Assembly (NCBI RefSeq): GCF_026625785.1
Contig: NZ_CP113063.1
Span: 4,278,001 to 4,342,000 of the forward strand
DNA length: 64,000 nucleotides
Origin: Gordonia sp. SL306
GTDB taxonomy: Bacteria > Actinomycetota > Actinomycetes > Mycobacteriales > Mycobacteriaceae
Direction: 5' to 3'
The notes below the pieces were generated by a model. That model searched no databases. It saw only the letters and a list, made by a program, of their open reading frames with translations, and was not told the origin of the DNA. The position numbers and the translations under genes are program-made. Positions 53,606 to 63,354 of the stretch are shown here, one piece after another. Numbering within the stretch: position 1 is the stretch's first letter; the number at the start of each line of letters is the position of its first letter.

Positions 53606-56600
53606 TCAGCCGAACGCCTCGTCGAGGATCTCCTGCTGCTCGACGGCGTGCACCTTGCTCGAGCCCGACGACGGCGCCGACATCGGGCGACGCGAAGCGC
53701 GGCGCAGACCCTTGAGCAGGTCCGGCAGCATCTCGGGCAGCCACAGGCCGAGGAACGGCCACGGACCCTGATTGGCCGGCTCCTCCTGCACCCACACGAA
53801 GTCGTCGGCGTTGCCGTACTGCTCGAGGGTGTTGCGGAGACGACGATGCGGCACCGGGTAGAGCTGCTCGATGCGGACGACCGCGATGTCGTCGCGCTTC
53901 TCCTTGTCGCGGCGCGCGGCGATCTCGTAGTAGAGCTTGCCGCTCACCAGCAGGACGCGCTTGACCTTGTCGCGATCGCCGTCGCCCGAGATGAACTTCG
54001 GGTCGTCGATGACCGAGCGGAACTTGTCGTCGGTGAACTCCTCGATCGGGCTGACCGCCTGCTTGTTGCGGAGCATCGACTTCGGCGTGAACACCACCAG
54101 CGGTCGGCTGATGCCGTCGAGCACGTGGCGACGCAGGAGGTGGAAGTAGCTCGCCGGGGTCGACGGCAGCGCGACGGTCATCGAGCCCTCGGCACATAGC
54201 TGCAGGAAGCGCTCGATACGACCGGACGTGTGGTCGGGTCCCTGACCTTCGTGACCGTGGGGGAGCAACAGCACGACGTCGGAGAGCTGTCCCCACTTCG
54301 CCTCACCGGACGAGATGAACTCGTCGATGATGGACTGGGCGCCGTTGACGAAGTCGCCGAACTGCGCCTCCCACATGACCAGCGCATCGGGATTGCCGAC
54401 CGAATAGCCGTACTCGAAGCCGACCACCGCGAACTCCGACAGCGGCGAGTCGTACGCCATGAAGCGGCCGCCGTTGTCGTCGCTGTCCTCGCCGTTCACC
54501 GGCTTGAGGTGATTGAGCGGGGTGTACTCGGAGCCGCTGTCACGATCGATGAGCACCGAGTGGCGCTGGGTGAACGTGCCGCGGCGCGAGTCCTGTCCGG
54601 ACAGTCGGACAGTGCGCCCCTCGAGGACGAGCGAGCCGAACGCCAGGAGCTCGGCGAAAGCCCAGTCGACACCGCCGTGGCGCGACATCTCGTGGCGACG
54701 CTCGAGCACCGGCTTCACCCGCGGGTGCGGCGTGAAGCCTTCCGGCACATTGAGGAATGCGTCGCCGATGCTAGCGAGCACCTCCTTGTCGACGGCCGTC
54801 ACCAGCTTGGTCGGCAGCGTCTGGTCGGCCAGGATCGACGGACTCGGCTCGGCGTGATACTTCTCGAGCTCCTTGACCTCGTTGAACACCCGCTCCAGCT
54901 GGCCCTGGTAGTCGCGCAGGGCGTCCTCGGCCTCCTTGGTCGAGATGTCACCACGACCGATCAGGGCCTCGGTGTAGCTCTTGCGGACGCCGCGCTTGGT
55001 GTCGATCACCTCGTACATGGCCGGCTGGGTCATCGACGGGTCGTCACCCTCGTTGTGGCCGCGACGACGGAAGCAGACGAGGTCGATCACGACGTCCTTG
55101 CCGAAGGCCTGCCGGTAGTCGACGGCCAGCTTCCCGACCCACACGCACGCCTCGGGATCGTCGCCGTTGACGTGGAAGATCGGCGCGCCGATCATCTTCG
55201 CGACGTCGGTGCAGTACTCGGTCGATCGGGAATGCTCCGGGGCGGTGGTGAATCCGACCTGGTTGTTCACGACGATGTGGATGGTGCCGCCGGTGCGGTA
55301 GCCCGGGAGCATCGCCATGTTCAGCGTCTCGGCGACCACACCCTGGCCGGCGAAGGCCGCGTCACCGTGCAGCATCAGCGGCAGAATCGGGAACGACTCG
55401 TCGTCGCCGAGGAGGTCCTGCTTGGCGCGGACGAGGCCTTCCAGAACCGGGTCGACGGCCTCGAGGTGGCTGGGGTTGGCGGTCAGCGACACGTTGATCT
55501 CGTTGTCGCCGAACATCTGGTAGTACTTGCCCTCGGCGCCGAGGTGGTATTTCACGTCGCCGGAACCGTGTGCCTGCGACGGGTTCAGGTTGCCCTCGAA
55601 CTCGGTGAAGATCTTCGAGTACGGCTTGCCGACGATGTTGGCGAGCACATTCAGGCGACCACGGTGGGGCATGCCGACCACGACCTCTTCGAGGCTGTGC
55701 TCGGCGCCCTGATCGATCACCGCATCCATCATCGGGATGACCGCTTCGGCACCTTCGAGCGAGAAGCGCTTCTGCCCGACGTACTTGGTCTGCAGGAAGG
55801 TCTCGAACGCCTCGGCCGCATTGAGCTTTGACAGGATGTATTTCTGCTCGGCGACCGGCGGCTTGACATGCTTGACCTCGACGCGCTCCTGCACCCAGCG
55901 CTGCTGCTCGGGCTCGAGGATGTGGGTGTACTCGACGCCGACATGTCGGCAGTACGCGTCGCGCAGGATCGACAGCACGTCGCGCAGCTTCATCTTCTCC
56001 TGGCCGTGGAACCCGCCGACGCTGAAGGAGCGGTCGAGATCCCAGAGGGTCAGGCCGTAGGTGAGCACGTTGAGGTCCGGATGGCTCGCCCGCGCGTCGC
56101 TGTCGAGCATCAGCGGGTCGATGTCGGCCATCAGATGGCCGCGACTGCGGTATGCAGCAATGAGTTCCAGCACGCGGGTGCTCTTGTCGACGAGCCCCGC
56201 GGGGATGTCGCGACGCCAGCGGACCGGCTCGTACGGGATGTGGAACGCGGTGAAGATCTCGTCGTAGAACGCGTCGTCGAGGAGCAGCTCGTGGATGGTC
56301 CGAAGGAAGTCGCCCGACTCCGCACCCTGGATGATCCGATGGTCATAGGTCGACGTCAGCGTCATCAGCTTGCCGACACCGAGTTCGGCGATCTGCTCGT
56401 CGCTGGCGCCCTGGAACTCCGCGGGGTACTCCATCGCGCCTGCGCCGATGATCGCGCCCTGCCCCTTCATCAGGCGGGGCACCGAGTGGACCGTGCCGAT
56501 CGTCCCGGGGTTGGTCAGCGAGACGGTCACGCCCGCGAAATCGTCGCCGGTGAGCTTGCCGTCACGCGCACGGCGCACGATGTCCTGGTAGGCGCTGTAG

Positions 56601-57457
56601 AACTCGGCGAAACCCATGGTCTCGCAACCCTTGATGGCCGCGACCACCAGTGTGCGGTTACCGTCCTTGCCGACCAGATCGATGGCCAGACCGAGGTTGG
56701 TGTGGGCCGGCGTGACGACGTTGGGTTTGCCGTCGACCTCGGCGAAGTGGCGGTTCATGTTCGGGAACGCCTTGATCGCCTGGACGATCGCGTAGCCGAG
56801 GATGTGGGTGAAGCTGATCTTGCCGCCGCGGGTGCGGGCGAGGTGGTTGTTGATGACGATGCGGTTGTCGATCATCAGCTTCGCCGGGATGGCGCGCACG
56901 CTCGTGGCGGTCGGCACGTTGAGCGACGCGGCCATGTTCTTGGCGATCGCGGCCGCGGGGCCGCGCAGAACCTTGTTCTCGTCTTCCGATGGGGTCGTCG
57001 CGGACGCGTTCACCGGGCTCTTCGCCCGGTTGTGGGACCGGGACGAGCCGTCGCGGCTGGCGGTGCTCTGGCCGGATGCGGCCTTCGTCGCCGTCGATTC
57101 CCGTGCGGGTCCGGACTTGCGTGCCGGCGTGGAGGCCGTCGGCTGCTGGTCGAGCGTCACCTGCTTGTTCTGCGAGCTCGAGGTCTTGGTGGTGGTCGCG
57201 GGCGCCGAGGCCTTCGGTGAGGTGGCCGCGGCGGGGGCACTGCCATCAGGCGTCGCGGCACCGCTGTCGCGGGCGGCCGTGGTGCCGTTGCCCGCGGCGG
57301 TCGCGCTCGTCTCGGCGTCACCGTTCACGCTCGGGTCGTAATTGGCGAGGAACTCGTGCCAGCTCGGGTCAACTGACGTGGGGTCCTTCTTGTACTGCTG
57401 GTACATTTCCTCGACCAGCCACGTATTTTGTCCGAAATCTGAAATCGAACTGCTCAC
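53606..57457 (-). CDS. kgd: Multifunctional 2-oxoglutarate decarboxylase/dehydrogenase E1o-E2o protein
   Basis: A 1283-residue Kgd: N-terminal motif [31 protein letters not shown] in two blocks (residues 7-37), a long Ala/Pro/Ser linker, the E2-like acyltransferase domain (residues ~110-360, with [18 protein letters not shown]), then the thiamine-diphosphate E1 domain ([39 protein letters not shown]). It links the TCA cycle at 2-oxoglutarate, as Rv1248c. Start GTG 57457 gives the standard N-terminus [11 protein letters not shown]. The ABC gene upstream on the same strand is 137 bp away. Confidence 0.95.
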   Translation of the reverse strand: MSSSISDFGQNTWLVEEMYQQYKKDPTSVDPSWHEFLANYDPSVNGDAETSATAAGNGTTAARDSGAATPDGSAPAAATSPKASAPATTTKTSSSQNKQVTLDQQPTASTPARKSGPARESTATKAASGQSTASRDGSSRSHNRAKSPVNASATTPSEDENKVLRGPAAAIAKNMAASLNVPTATSVRAIPAKLMIDNRIVINNHLARTRGGKISFTHILGYAIVQAIKAFPNMNRHFAEVDGKPNVVTPAHTNLGLAIDLVGKDGNRTLVVAAIKGCETMGFAEFYSAYQDIVRRARDGKLTGDDFAGVTVSLTNPGTIGTVHSVPRLMKGQGAIIGAGAMEYPAEFQGASDEQIAELGVGKLMTLTSTYDHRIIQGAESGDFLRTIHELLLDDAFYDEIFTAFHIPYEPVRWRRDIPAGLVDKSTRVLELIAAYRSRGHLMADIDPLMLDSDARASHPDLNVLTYGLTLWDLDRSFSVGGFHGQEKMKLRDVLSILRDAYCRHVGVEYTHILEPEQQRWVQERVEVKHVKPPVAEQKYILSKLNAAEAFETFLQTKYVGQKRFSLEGAEAVIPMMDAVIDQGAEHSLEEVVVGMPHRGRLNVLANIVGKPYSKIFTEFEGNLNPSQAHGSGDVKYHLGAEGKYYQMFGDNEINVSLTANPSHLEAVDPVLEGLVRAKQDLLGDDESFPILPLMLHGDAAFAGQGVVAETLNMAMLPGYRTGGTIHIVVNNQVGFTTAPEHSRSTEYCTDVAKMIGAPIFHVNGDDPEACVWVGKLAVDYRQAFGKDVVIDLVCFRRRGHNEGDDPSMTQPAMYEVIDTKRGVRKSYTEALIGRGDISTKEAEDALRDYQGQLERVFNEVKELEKYHAEPSPSILADQTLPTKLVTAVDKEVLASIGDAFLNVPEGFTPHPRVKPVLERRHEMSRHGGVDWAFAELLAFGSLVLEGRTVRLSGQDSRRGTFTQRHSVLIDRDSGSEYTPLNHLKPVNGEDSDDNGGRFMAYDSPLSEFAVVGFEYGYSVGNPDALVMWEAQFGDFVNGAQSIIDEFISSGEAKWGQLSDVVLLLPHGHEGQGPDHTSGRIERFLQLCAEGSMTVALPSTPASYFHLLRRHVLDGISRPLVVFTPKSMLRNKQAVSPIEEFTDDKFRSVIDDPKFISGDGDRDKVKRVLLVSGKLYYEIAARRDKEKRDDIAVVRIEQLYPVPHRRLRNTLEQYGNADDFVWVQEEPANQGPWPFLGLWLPEMLPDLLKGLRRASRRPMSAPSSGSSKVHAVEQQEILDEAFG

Positions 57458-57526
57458 AGCGGTATCTCGCCTCAATTCCCTCTGGTGTCGGGTCGCTTGT
57501 CACCGAGAAAGTCCCTTGTGAAGACT

Positions 57527-57547
57527 ATCGGCAAACCACCTGCCGAT
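57527..57547 (-). terminator. Hairpin downstream of the fused ABC exporter gene
   Basis: ATCGGCA-AACCACC-TGCCGAT, 7-bp stem and seven-base loop, about 50 bases after the exporter stop and 70 bases before kgd. No U-tract, and it may equally be part of the kgd leader. Confidence 0.35.
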
Positions 57548-57594
57548 GGTACGCGTGCGCGATGCACGACGTGCGGTGGACCTCACTGTCCGAC

Positions 57595-60500
57595 TCACCT
57601 GAGCTGCTGGTCACCAGCGGTGGCAATACCGTCTGCATCGGGAGCGACACCAGCATCCCAGAACGCGCGGTACCTCTGTCCCAACGCCAGCAGCTCGGTA
57701 TGAGTTCCCCGCTCCACGATCCGGCCCTGATCGACCACTGCGATCGTGTCGGCGCGGGCCGCCGTGGCGAGCCGGTGCGCAACGATGACCGACGTCCGGC
57801 GGTGCGTGAGTGCCTCGCCTGCTGCGAGCACGAGCGCCTCGGTGGCCTGGTCCAGCGTCGCGGTCGCCTCGTCGAGCAGCAGCAGATCGGGTTCGACGAG
57901 TTCCGCGCGGGCCAGCGCGATCAGTTGCCGCTGTCCCGACGACAGGCCCTGGCCTCGCTCGCCGATCGGGTGGTTCATCCGACCGGGTAGTCCCGCGATC
58001 ATCCCCGCGGCGCCGACGGCGTGAGCCGCCGCGGCGATCGCCCGGCGATCCGCGTCGGGCCGGCCGTAGGCGATGTTCTCCGCGACCGTCCCGGTGAACA
58101 GGTGCGGTTCCTGGGGGACCACGCCGAGACGACCGCGGTAGTCGGCGAGAGCGAAATCGCGGATGTCGGTTCCGTCCATCCGGACCGCTCCCGACGTCGG
58201 GTCGTAGTAACGGGCGAGGAGCTTGACGATGGTCGACTTCCCGGCGCCCGTCTTGCCGACGAGGGCCAGCGACGTCCCGGGCGGGATGGTCAGGTCGATG
58301 TCCGACAGCGCATCGCGATCCGCGCCGCTGTAGCGGAAACTCACGTCGTCGAGGACCGCGCGACCGTCGAACCCGCCGCTAGGCGTGGTCACGACGTCGT
58401 CGCGCCGGATCAGCGAGCTCGGGGTGCCCAGCAGATCGGAGATCCGCCGCAGACCGACCACTGCCTGCTGGTATCCGTCGAACACCTGGGACAGCTGTTG
58501 GACCGGCCCGAACAGCATGGACAGGTAGAGGACGAAGGCCACCAGGGTGCCGGCCGACAGGGAGCCGGTGGTGATCTGGTGGGCACCGACGGCGATGGCG
58601 ACGGCCGATGCGAGGTCCGACATCAGCGTGATGAACGGGAAGTAGGTGGCGATCGCCTTCTGCGACACCATCCGGGCATGCACCCAGTCGAATGTCCGCC
58701 GGGTGAATCGGGACGTCGCGGCGGAGGTGTGGCGGTAGGTCTGCGTGGTCTTGATGCCGGCGATGTTCTCCTGGAAGTCGGCGTTCACGATGCTGACCAG
58801 CTCGCGGGACCGGGTGTAGGCGACCGACGAGATGCGCCGGAAGATGATCGTGGCGACGATCAGGACCGGGAAGACCGGGAGCATCAGGGCGCCGAGCAGG
58901 GGATCGGTGATCACCAATGCGACGGACACGCCGACAAGGGTGAACGCGGCCACGACGGCAGTCGACAAACCTGTCTGGAGAAAGGTCGAGAGCGCGTCGA
59001 CATCGGTGGTCATCCGCGTCATGATCCGACCGGACAGCTCGCGCTCGTAGTAGTCGAGGCCGAGTCGCTGCAGGTGGGCGTAGCTGCGCACACGGAGACC
59101 GAACAGGACGCGTTCGCCTGCGCGGGTCGCGAAGACGATCTCCGCCGACGACCCGACCCACCCCACGGCGACCAGCACCACGCCGATCGCCGTGGCCCGC
59201 CACAGCGTGGATTCGTCGGCATGCGTGGCGGCGTCGATCACGGCTCGCGCGAGGGACGGGAATGCCAGCCCGACGAGGGTGTCCACCGCGATCGCGAGGA
59301 TGGCCGCCACGATCAACCACTGCACCGGGCTCAGCAGCCCGCGCAGTGAGAACGAGCGGCTCTCGGCGCGCGCCGCATCGACATCCACACGGGGACTCTC
59401 GTCGGCGGGCGGCAGGGCGTCGACCGCGGCGAGCAGCTCGGGGGTGGCAGGCATCGAACCGAGGGCGCCGCCGATCCCGCCACCACCGCGGGCTCCGCCA
59501 CCGCCGGGGCCCGTGGTCGCGACGATGGGTCGTCGGATCGTCGGATCGTCGACTTCCGGTGCGTCGTCGGGCCACAGCTGATCGAGTCCCAGTGCGGGCG
59601 GCGGCCGGTGGACGGCACGCCTGCCGGCCTGTTCCGGGTCTGCCGACGCCATCAGCGAGCCGAACAGGTCACACCGCTCGTCGAGCTCGGCGACGGTACC
59701 GACGTCCACGATGCGGCCGGCGTCGAGGACGGCGACGCGATCGGCGAGGGTCAGGGTGGAGCGGCGATGTGCCAGCAGGAGCATCGTGCGACGTTCGGCG
59801 CGTAAACCGTGCAGGATCTGTGACTCGGTGGTCGCGTCCACCGCGGACGTGGCGTCGTCGAGGACGAGAATCCGGGAGTCGGCGTAGAGCGCGCGAGCCA
59901 ATGCCACGCGTTGGCGCTGCCCGCCGGACAGCGTGAGTCCGCGCTCGCCGACCACGGTGTCGAAGCCGTCCGGTAGTCCTTCGACGAACTCGTATGCGTC
60001 GGCCCGTCGGGCGGCCGAGAGCAGGCGTCGGCTGGGCGTGCCGTCGGTCGTTGCCGTCTCACCAGGACCGAGCGCGATGTTGGCGGCGATCGTGTCCGAG
60101 TAGAGGAACGGTTCGTCGAACACCACCGACACCGCGGCGTGCAGGGCGTCGGGTGCGAGGTCGTCGACGGGATGTGCGCCGTCGGCCGACAGCAGTTCGA
60201 CGACGCCGGAGTCGGGCCGGTAGTAGCGCCCCGCGAGATCGGCGAGCGTCGACTTCCCGGAACCCGGCCCGCCCACCACCGCGACGCACTCACCCGGCGC
60301 GACGGTGAGGTCCACGTCGGAGAGGACGGGTCGGTCGCCGAAGGAGAACCCGACCCCGCGCAGCCGGAGTCCGAGCGGACCGTCGGGGAGGGTGTCGGTG
60401 TTCGACTCGGCCGGATCGTGCGGATGCTCGATCACGTCGTACACGCGGTCGACGGCGGCCCGCGCCAACTGGGCGCTGACGACCAGGTTGGTCAGCAGGC

Positions 60501-61446
60501 GGGCGAGCGCGGTCATCGAGGCCACGTAGGTCGCGAAGGCCAGGAACGTGCCCGCGGTGATGTGACCGTGCATCGTGAGGTACCCGCCGACGGCGATCAC
60601 CGCGACCATCCCGAGCTGGGGGATGGCCGCCATCGTCGGAGTGAAGCGCGCGTTGATCTTCCCGGCCCGCAGGCGCAATGAATACAGCCGCGCGCCGAGG
60701 CCGACGAGTTCGTCGACCGCACGGCCCTCCTGGCCGAATCCCTTCACCACCCGTACACCGGTCACGGTCTCCTCGACGTGCTGCGCCACGTCGGCGGCGG
60801 CCTGCTGGGCCGACCAGGTCGCCGCGAAAAGCTTACGGCGCGTGCGGAACACGACGAACCCGACCAGCGGGAAGATCAGCAGGGCGACGCACGTGAGCAG
60901 GGGCGACAGGTACGCCATGATCCCGATCGCGAGAACCACCTGCACCGCCGCGCCTGCCGACAGCGGCACCATCGCGAGCAACCCCTGGACGATCTGCAGA
61001 TCCGAGATCGACCGCGAGACGATCTGGCCGGTGCGGATCTGGTTCTGCGCGTTGCCGTCCAGGTGGAGCAGTGTGTCGAGAAGTCGCAGACGCAATGCGT
61101 TCTGCACGGAGATCGACAACCTGCCCGCAGTCAGCCTGCGGCCGAATTGGCATCCGTAGCGGATGACGGCGATGACCAGCAACGCCGCGACGATGACCTG
61201 GATCGAGAGACCGTCGTGCACGGCCCCGGTGGCATGGTCGATCGCAGCCTTGGCGAGCAGCGGCGCCACCAGATCCACGGCGACGGCGACCGCGGTCACC
61301 ACCAGGGTGATGATCACCAGGTTCCGGAACTGCCAGCTCTCGGAGGCCAATCGGCGGATCCACGGACGCGACGTCGAGGAGTCAGGTGACGTGGACTCCG
61401 GTCCCGGTCGGGACGATCGCGGTTCGGTCTGAAGCGTCGGAGTCAC
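57595..61446 (-). CDS. Single-chain ABC exporter with two TMD-NBD halves
   Basis: A 1283-residue fusion of two exporter halves. Half 1: membrane domain (~44-330), NBD with Walker A GGPGSGKST (392-400), signature LSGGQ (506-510), Walker B ILVLDD with Asp531 in place of the catalytic Glu, and Asp444 at the Q-loop position (VFDEPF). Half 2: membrane domain (~708-985), NBD with GKTGAGKST (1064-1072), Gln1112, LSSGQ (1168-1172) and LLLLDE with Glu1193. A Gly-rich linker (647-664) joins them. So NBD1 is the degenerate, NBD2 the catalytic site. Substrate unknown. Its GTG overlaps the upstream gene stop (GTGA). Confidence 0.9.
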   Translation of the reverse strand: MTPTLQTEPRSSRPGPESTSPDSSTSRPWIRRLASESWQFRNLVIITLVVTAVAVAVDLVAPLLAKAAIDHATGAVHDGLSIQVIVAALLVIAVIRYGCQFGRRLTAGRLSISVQNALRLRLLDTLLHLDGNAQNQIRTGQIVSRSISDLQIVQGLLAMVPLSAGAAVQVVLAIGIMAYLSPLLTCVALLIFPLVGFVVFRTRRKLFAATWSAQQAAADVAQHVEETVTGVRVVKGFGQEGRAVDELVGLGARLYSLRLRAGKINARFTPTMAAIPQLGMVAVIAVGGYLTMHGHITAGTFLAFATYVASMTALARLLTNLVVSAQLARAAVDRVYDVIEHPHDPAESNTDTLPDGPLGLRLRGVGFSFGDRPVLSDVDLTVAPGECVAVVGGPGSGKSTLADLAGRYYRPDSGVVELLSADGAHPVDDLAPDALHAAVSVVFDEPFLYSDTIAANIALGPGETATTDGTPSRRLLSAARRADAYEFVEGLPDGFDTVVGERGLTLSGGQRQRVALARALYADSRILVLDDATSAVDATTESQILHGLRAERRTMLLLAHRRSTLTLADRVAVLDAGRIVDVGTVAELDERCDLFGSLMASADPEQAGRRAVHRPPPALGLDQLWPDDAPEVDDPTIRRPIVATTGPGGGGARGGGGIGGALGSMPATPELLAAVDALPPADESPRVDVDAARAESRSFSLRGLLSPVQWLIVAAILAIAVDTLVGLAFPSLARAVIDAATHADESTLWRATAIGVVLVAVGWVGSSAEIVFATRAGERVLFGLRVRSYAHLQRLGLDYYERELSGRIMTRMTTDVDALSTFLQTGLSTAVVAAFTLVGVSVALVITDPLLGALMLPVFPVLIVATIIFRRISSVAYTRSRELVSIVNADFQENIAGIKTTQTYRHTSAATSRFTRRTFDWVHARMVSQKAIATYFPFITLMSDLASAVAIAVGAHQITTGSLSAGTLVAFVLYLSMLFGPVQQLSQVFDGYQQAVVGLRRISDLLGTPSSLIRRDDVVTTPSGGFDGRAVLDDVSFRYSGADRDALSDIDLTIPPGTSLALVGKTGAGKSTIVKLLARYYDPTSGAVRMDGTDIRDFALADYRGRLGVVPQEPHLFTGTVAENIAYGRPDADRRAIAAAAHAVGAAGMIAGLPGRMNHPIGERGQGLSSGQRQLIALARAELVEPDLLLLDEATATLDQATEALVLAAGEALTHRRTSVIVAHRLATAARADTIAVVDQGRIVERGTHTELLALGQRYRAFWDAGVAPDADGIATAGDQQLR

Positions 61447-62219
61447 CGATCCAGGTTGCGCCGGTCACCGGCGGCTGGGAGGCCCGGGTCCCCGACGATC
61501 TGGCCGTCGATGATCCAGGTGGTCGGGGGTGGGCCGAATGCCTGTCGGGAGTTGGTGATGACGCGCTTGCCCAGCGCGCGGTTGCCGATACCGCCGATCA
61601 TCGCGCCGATGCCGGCAGGCATCAGCTTGCCGAACACCAGGGGAGCGCGCTTGATGGCGTACTTCTTGGTCAGCTTGTTGACGAGCGTCTTGTTGAGCTT
61701 GCCCAGACCGCCACCGGGGATGGCCGCTCCGCCGAGCCGGCGCAGCGCACCGCCCTGCGTGCCGACCAGCCGTCCCAGTGCGACCACGCCTTCTTCGCCC
61801 AGGGCCACCGCGAGTACCAGCGTCTTCCGGCGCTCCGAATCGTGCACCGGGATGCCGTGGACCTCGGCGATCGAGAGGGCGAGCAGTGCGGAGGCCTCGA
61901 GGAAGAATGCGGTCTCGCCGGTCATCGCACCGAGCGCCGTCATCGTGCCGACGCCTGGTACGGCCGCGGTGGCGCCGACGGCCCCACCCGAGCCGGTGAC
62001 CGCGGTGAGGTAGATCTTCTCGAGCCTCGTGATGATCTGTGCGGGTGACTCCTCGGGATGCGCGGTACGGAGATTGCGCACGTACTTCGCGACGGCCGGG
62101 CCCTGCAGTCGCTGCGCGCGGTCGAGCAGACCGCCGGTGACCTCGACGGCCTTGCCCGGCGGCCGCTGACCGGGGCGGGGCCCGGCGGTTCCGGTGGTGC
62201 GTCTGCTGATGTCAGCCAT
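61443..62219 (-). CDS. EcsC/Rv1249c-like membrane-associated protein
   Basis: A 258-residue protein with glycine-rich hydrophobic stretches (VTGSGGAVGATAAVPGVGTM, AFFLEASALLALSIA, FGKLMPAGIGAMIGGIGNRAL). The pattern resembles the EcsC family of membrane proteins linked to ABC transporter or secretion function; a kgd-neighbouring homologue exists in M. tuberculosis (Rv1249c). Its stop overlaps the start of the fused exporter and its start overlaps the end of the upstream reductase by eight bases, so the three genes are co-transcribed. Confidence 0.6.
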   Translation of the reverse strand: MADISRRTTGTAGPRPGQRPPGKAVEVTGGLLDRAQRLQGPAVAKYVRNLRTAHPEESPAQIITRLEKIYLTAVTGSGGAVGATAAVPGVGTMTALGAMTGETAFFLEASALLALSIAEVHGIPVHDSERRKTLVLAVALGEEGVVALGRLVGTQGGALRRLGGAAIPGGGLGKLNKTLVNKLTKKYAIKRAPLVFGKLMPAGIGAMIGGIGNRALGKRVITNSRQAFGPPPTTWIIDGQIVGDPGLPAAGDRRNLDR

Positions 62220-63258
62220 GTGTGGGTACCAGACCTTCCGGAGGGACGACTTCGGTGGGCTTCGGCGGACCGGGTGGCGTGCCGTCGCCGAAGGGACGGC
62301 CACCGAGCTCGTCCCGATGATGCGGGGTGAGCCAGTTGGTGAGATCCGGCCCGTCGGGGACGACGCCCGTCGGGTTGATGTCGCGGTGCACCACGTAGTA
62401 ATGACGCTTGATCTGTGCGAAGTCGGTGGTGTCACCGAAGCCGGGCGTCTGGAACAGATCCCGGGCATAGGCCCAGAGCACCGGCATCTCGGACAGCTTG
62501 CTCCGGTTGCACTTGAAGTGGCCGTGATAGACGGGATCGAAGCGGGCCAGGGTGGTGAACAGGCGGACATCGGCCTCGGTGATGGTGTCGCCCACCAGAT
62601 ACCGCCTGGTGCGAAGCCGGTCGGACAGTTCGTCGAGCTTGGTGAACAGGCGGTCGTAGGCCTTGTCGTAGGCGTCCTGGTTGCCGGCGAACCCGCACCG
62701 GTACACCCCGTTGTTGACCTCTGTGTAGACGCCGCGGTTCACCTCGTCGATCTCGTCGCGGAGGTGTTCGGGATACAGCTCCGGTGCACCCGCGCGATGG
62801 TGCTCGGCCCATTCGAGCTCGAAATCGATGGTGATCTGGGGGAAGTCGTTGGTGACCACCGCGCCGCTGCGGGTGTCGACGACCGCGGGCACGGTGATGC
62901 CCTTGGGATAACCGGGAAACCTCTTCTCGTAGGCGTCCTTGAGTCGTGGGATGCCGAGCACCGGGTCGACGCCACCGGGATCGAGATCGAAGGTCCACGA
63001 ATCGGCGTCGTGAGTGGGGCCGCAGAGTCCCAGCGAGATCGCGTCCTCCAGGCCGAGGAGGCGTCGGACGATGAGTGTCCGGTTCGCCCAGGGGCACGCG
63101 CGGGCTGCGACGAGCCGATAACGCCCGGGCTCGACGGGATAGCCGTCCCGGCCGTCCCGGGTGATCCTGGTCTCGATGTATTGGGTGTCGCGGACGAACT
63201 CCTGGCCGGTGGTCACGTAGACGCCCTGCTCCTGCTCGCCAACGCTGTCGGTGCTCAT
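62212..63258 (-). CDS. Glutathionyl-hydroquinone reductase-like (Xi-class GST) protein
   Basis: A 348-residue thiol-transferase: N-terminal thioredoxin-like part with the catalytic CPWANR (Cys55), then FDLDPGGVDPVLGIPRLKDAY, TVPAVVD and an all-helical C domain with ITEADVRLFTTLARFDPVYHGHFKCN. In proteobacteria the family reduces glutathionyl-hydroquinones. Actinobacteria usually make mycothiol instead, so the physiological thiol is uncertain. ATG at 63258, divergent from the PadR gene across 96 bp with a strong palindrome. Confidence 0.88.
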   Translation of the reverse strand: MSTDSVGEQEQGVYVTTGQEFVRDTQYIETRITRDGRDGYPVEPGRYRLVAARACPWANRTLIVRRLLGLEDAISLGLCGPTHDADSWTFDLDPGGVDPVLGIPRLKDAYEKRFPGYPKGITVPAVVDTRSGAVVTNDFPQITIDFELEWAEHHRAGAPELYPEHLRDEIDEVNRGVYTEVNNGVYRCGFAGNQDAYDKAYDRLFTKLDELSDRLRTRRYLVGDTITEADVRLFTTLARFDPVYHGHFKCNRSKLSEMPVLWAYARDLFQTPGFGDTTDFAQIKRHYYVVHRDINPTGVVPDGPDLTNWLTPHHRDELGGRPFGDGTPPGPPKPTEVVPPEGLVPTHG

Positions 63259-63312
63259 GGTGACCACAGTAGTGATCGACACCGACGGTTGGCATGCAAT
63301 GCTCGACCCGGT

Positions 63313-63330
63313 ATATTCCACCTGGAATAT
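63313..63330. promoter_or_regulatory. PadR operator candidate
   Basis: ATATTCCA-CC-TGGAATAT, a perfect 8-bp inverted repeat of 18 bp. It lies 55 bases before the divergent reductase ATG and 25 bases before the PadR gene, an ideal position for autoregulation and control of the reductase operon. Confidence 0.6.
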
Positions 63331-63354
63331 TTGCTGCGGATCAATTCGGGAGGT

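Noticed and set aside
54230..57220. Two long plus-strand open frames antisense to kgd
   Set aside because: kgd fills the minus strand with conserved domains; these are third-position shadows.
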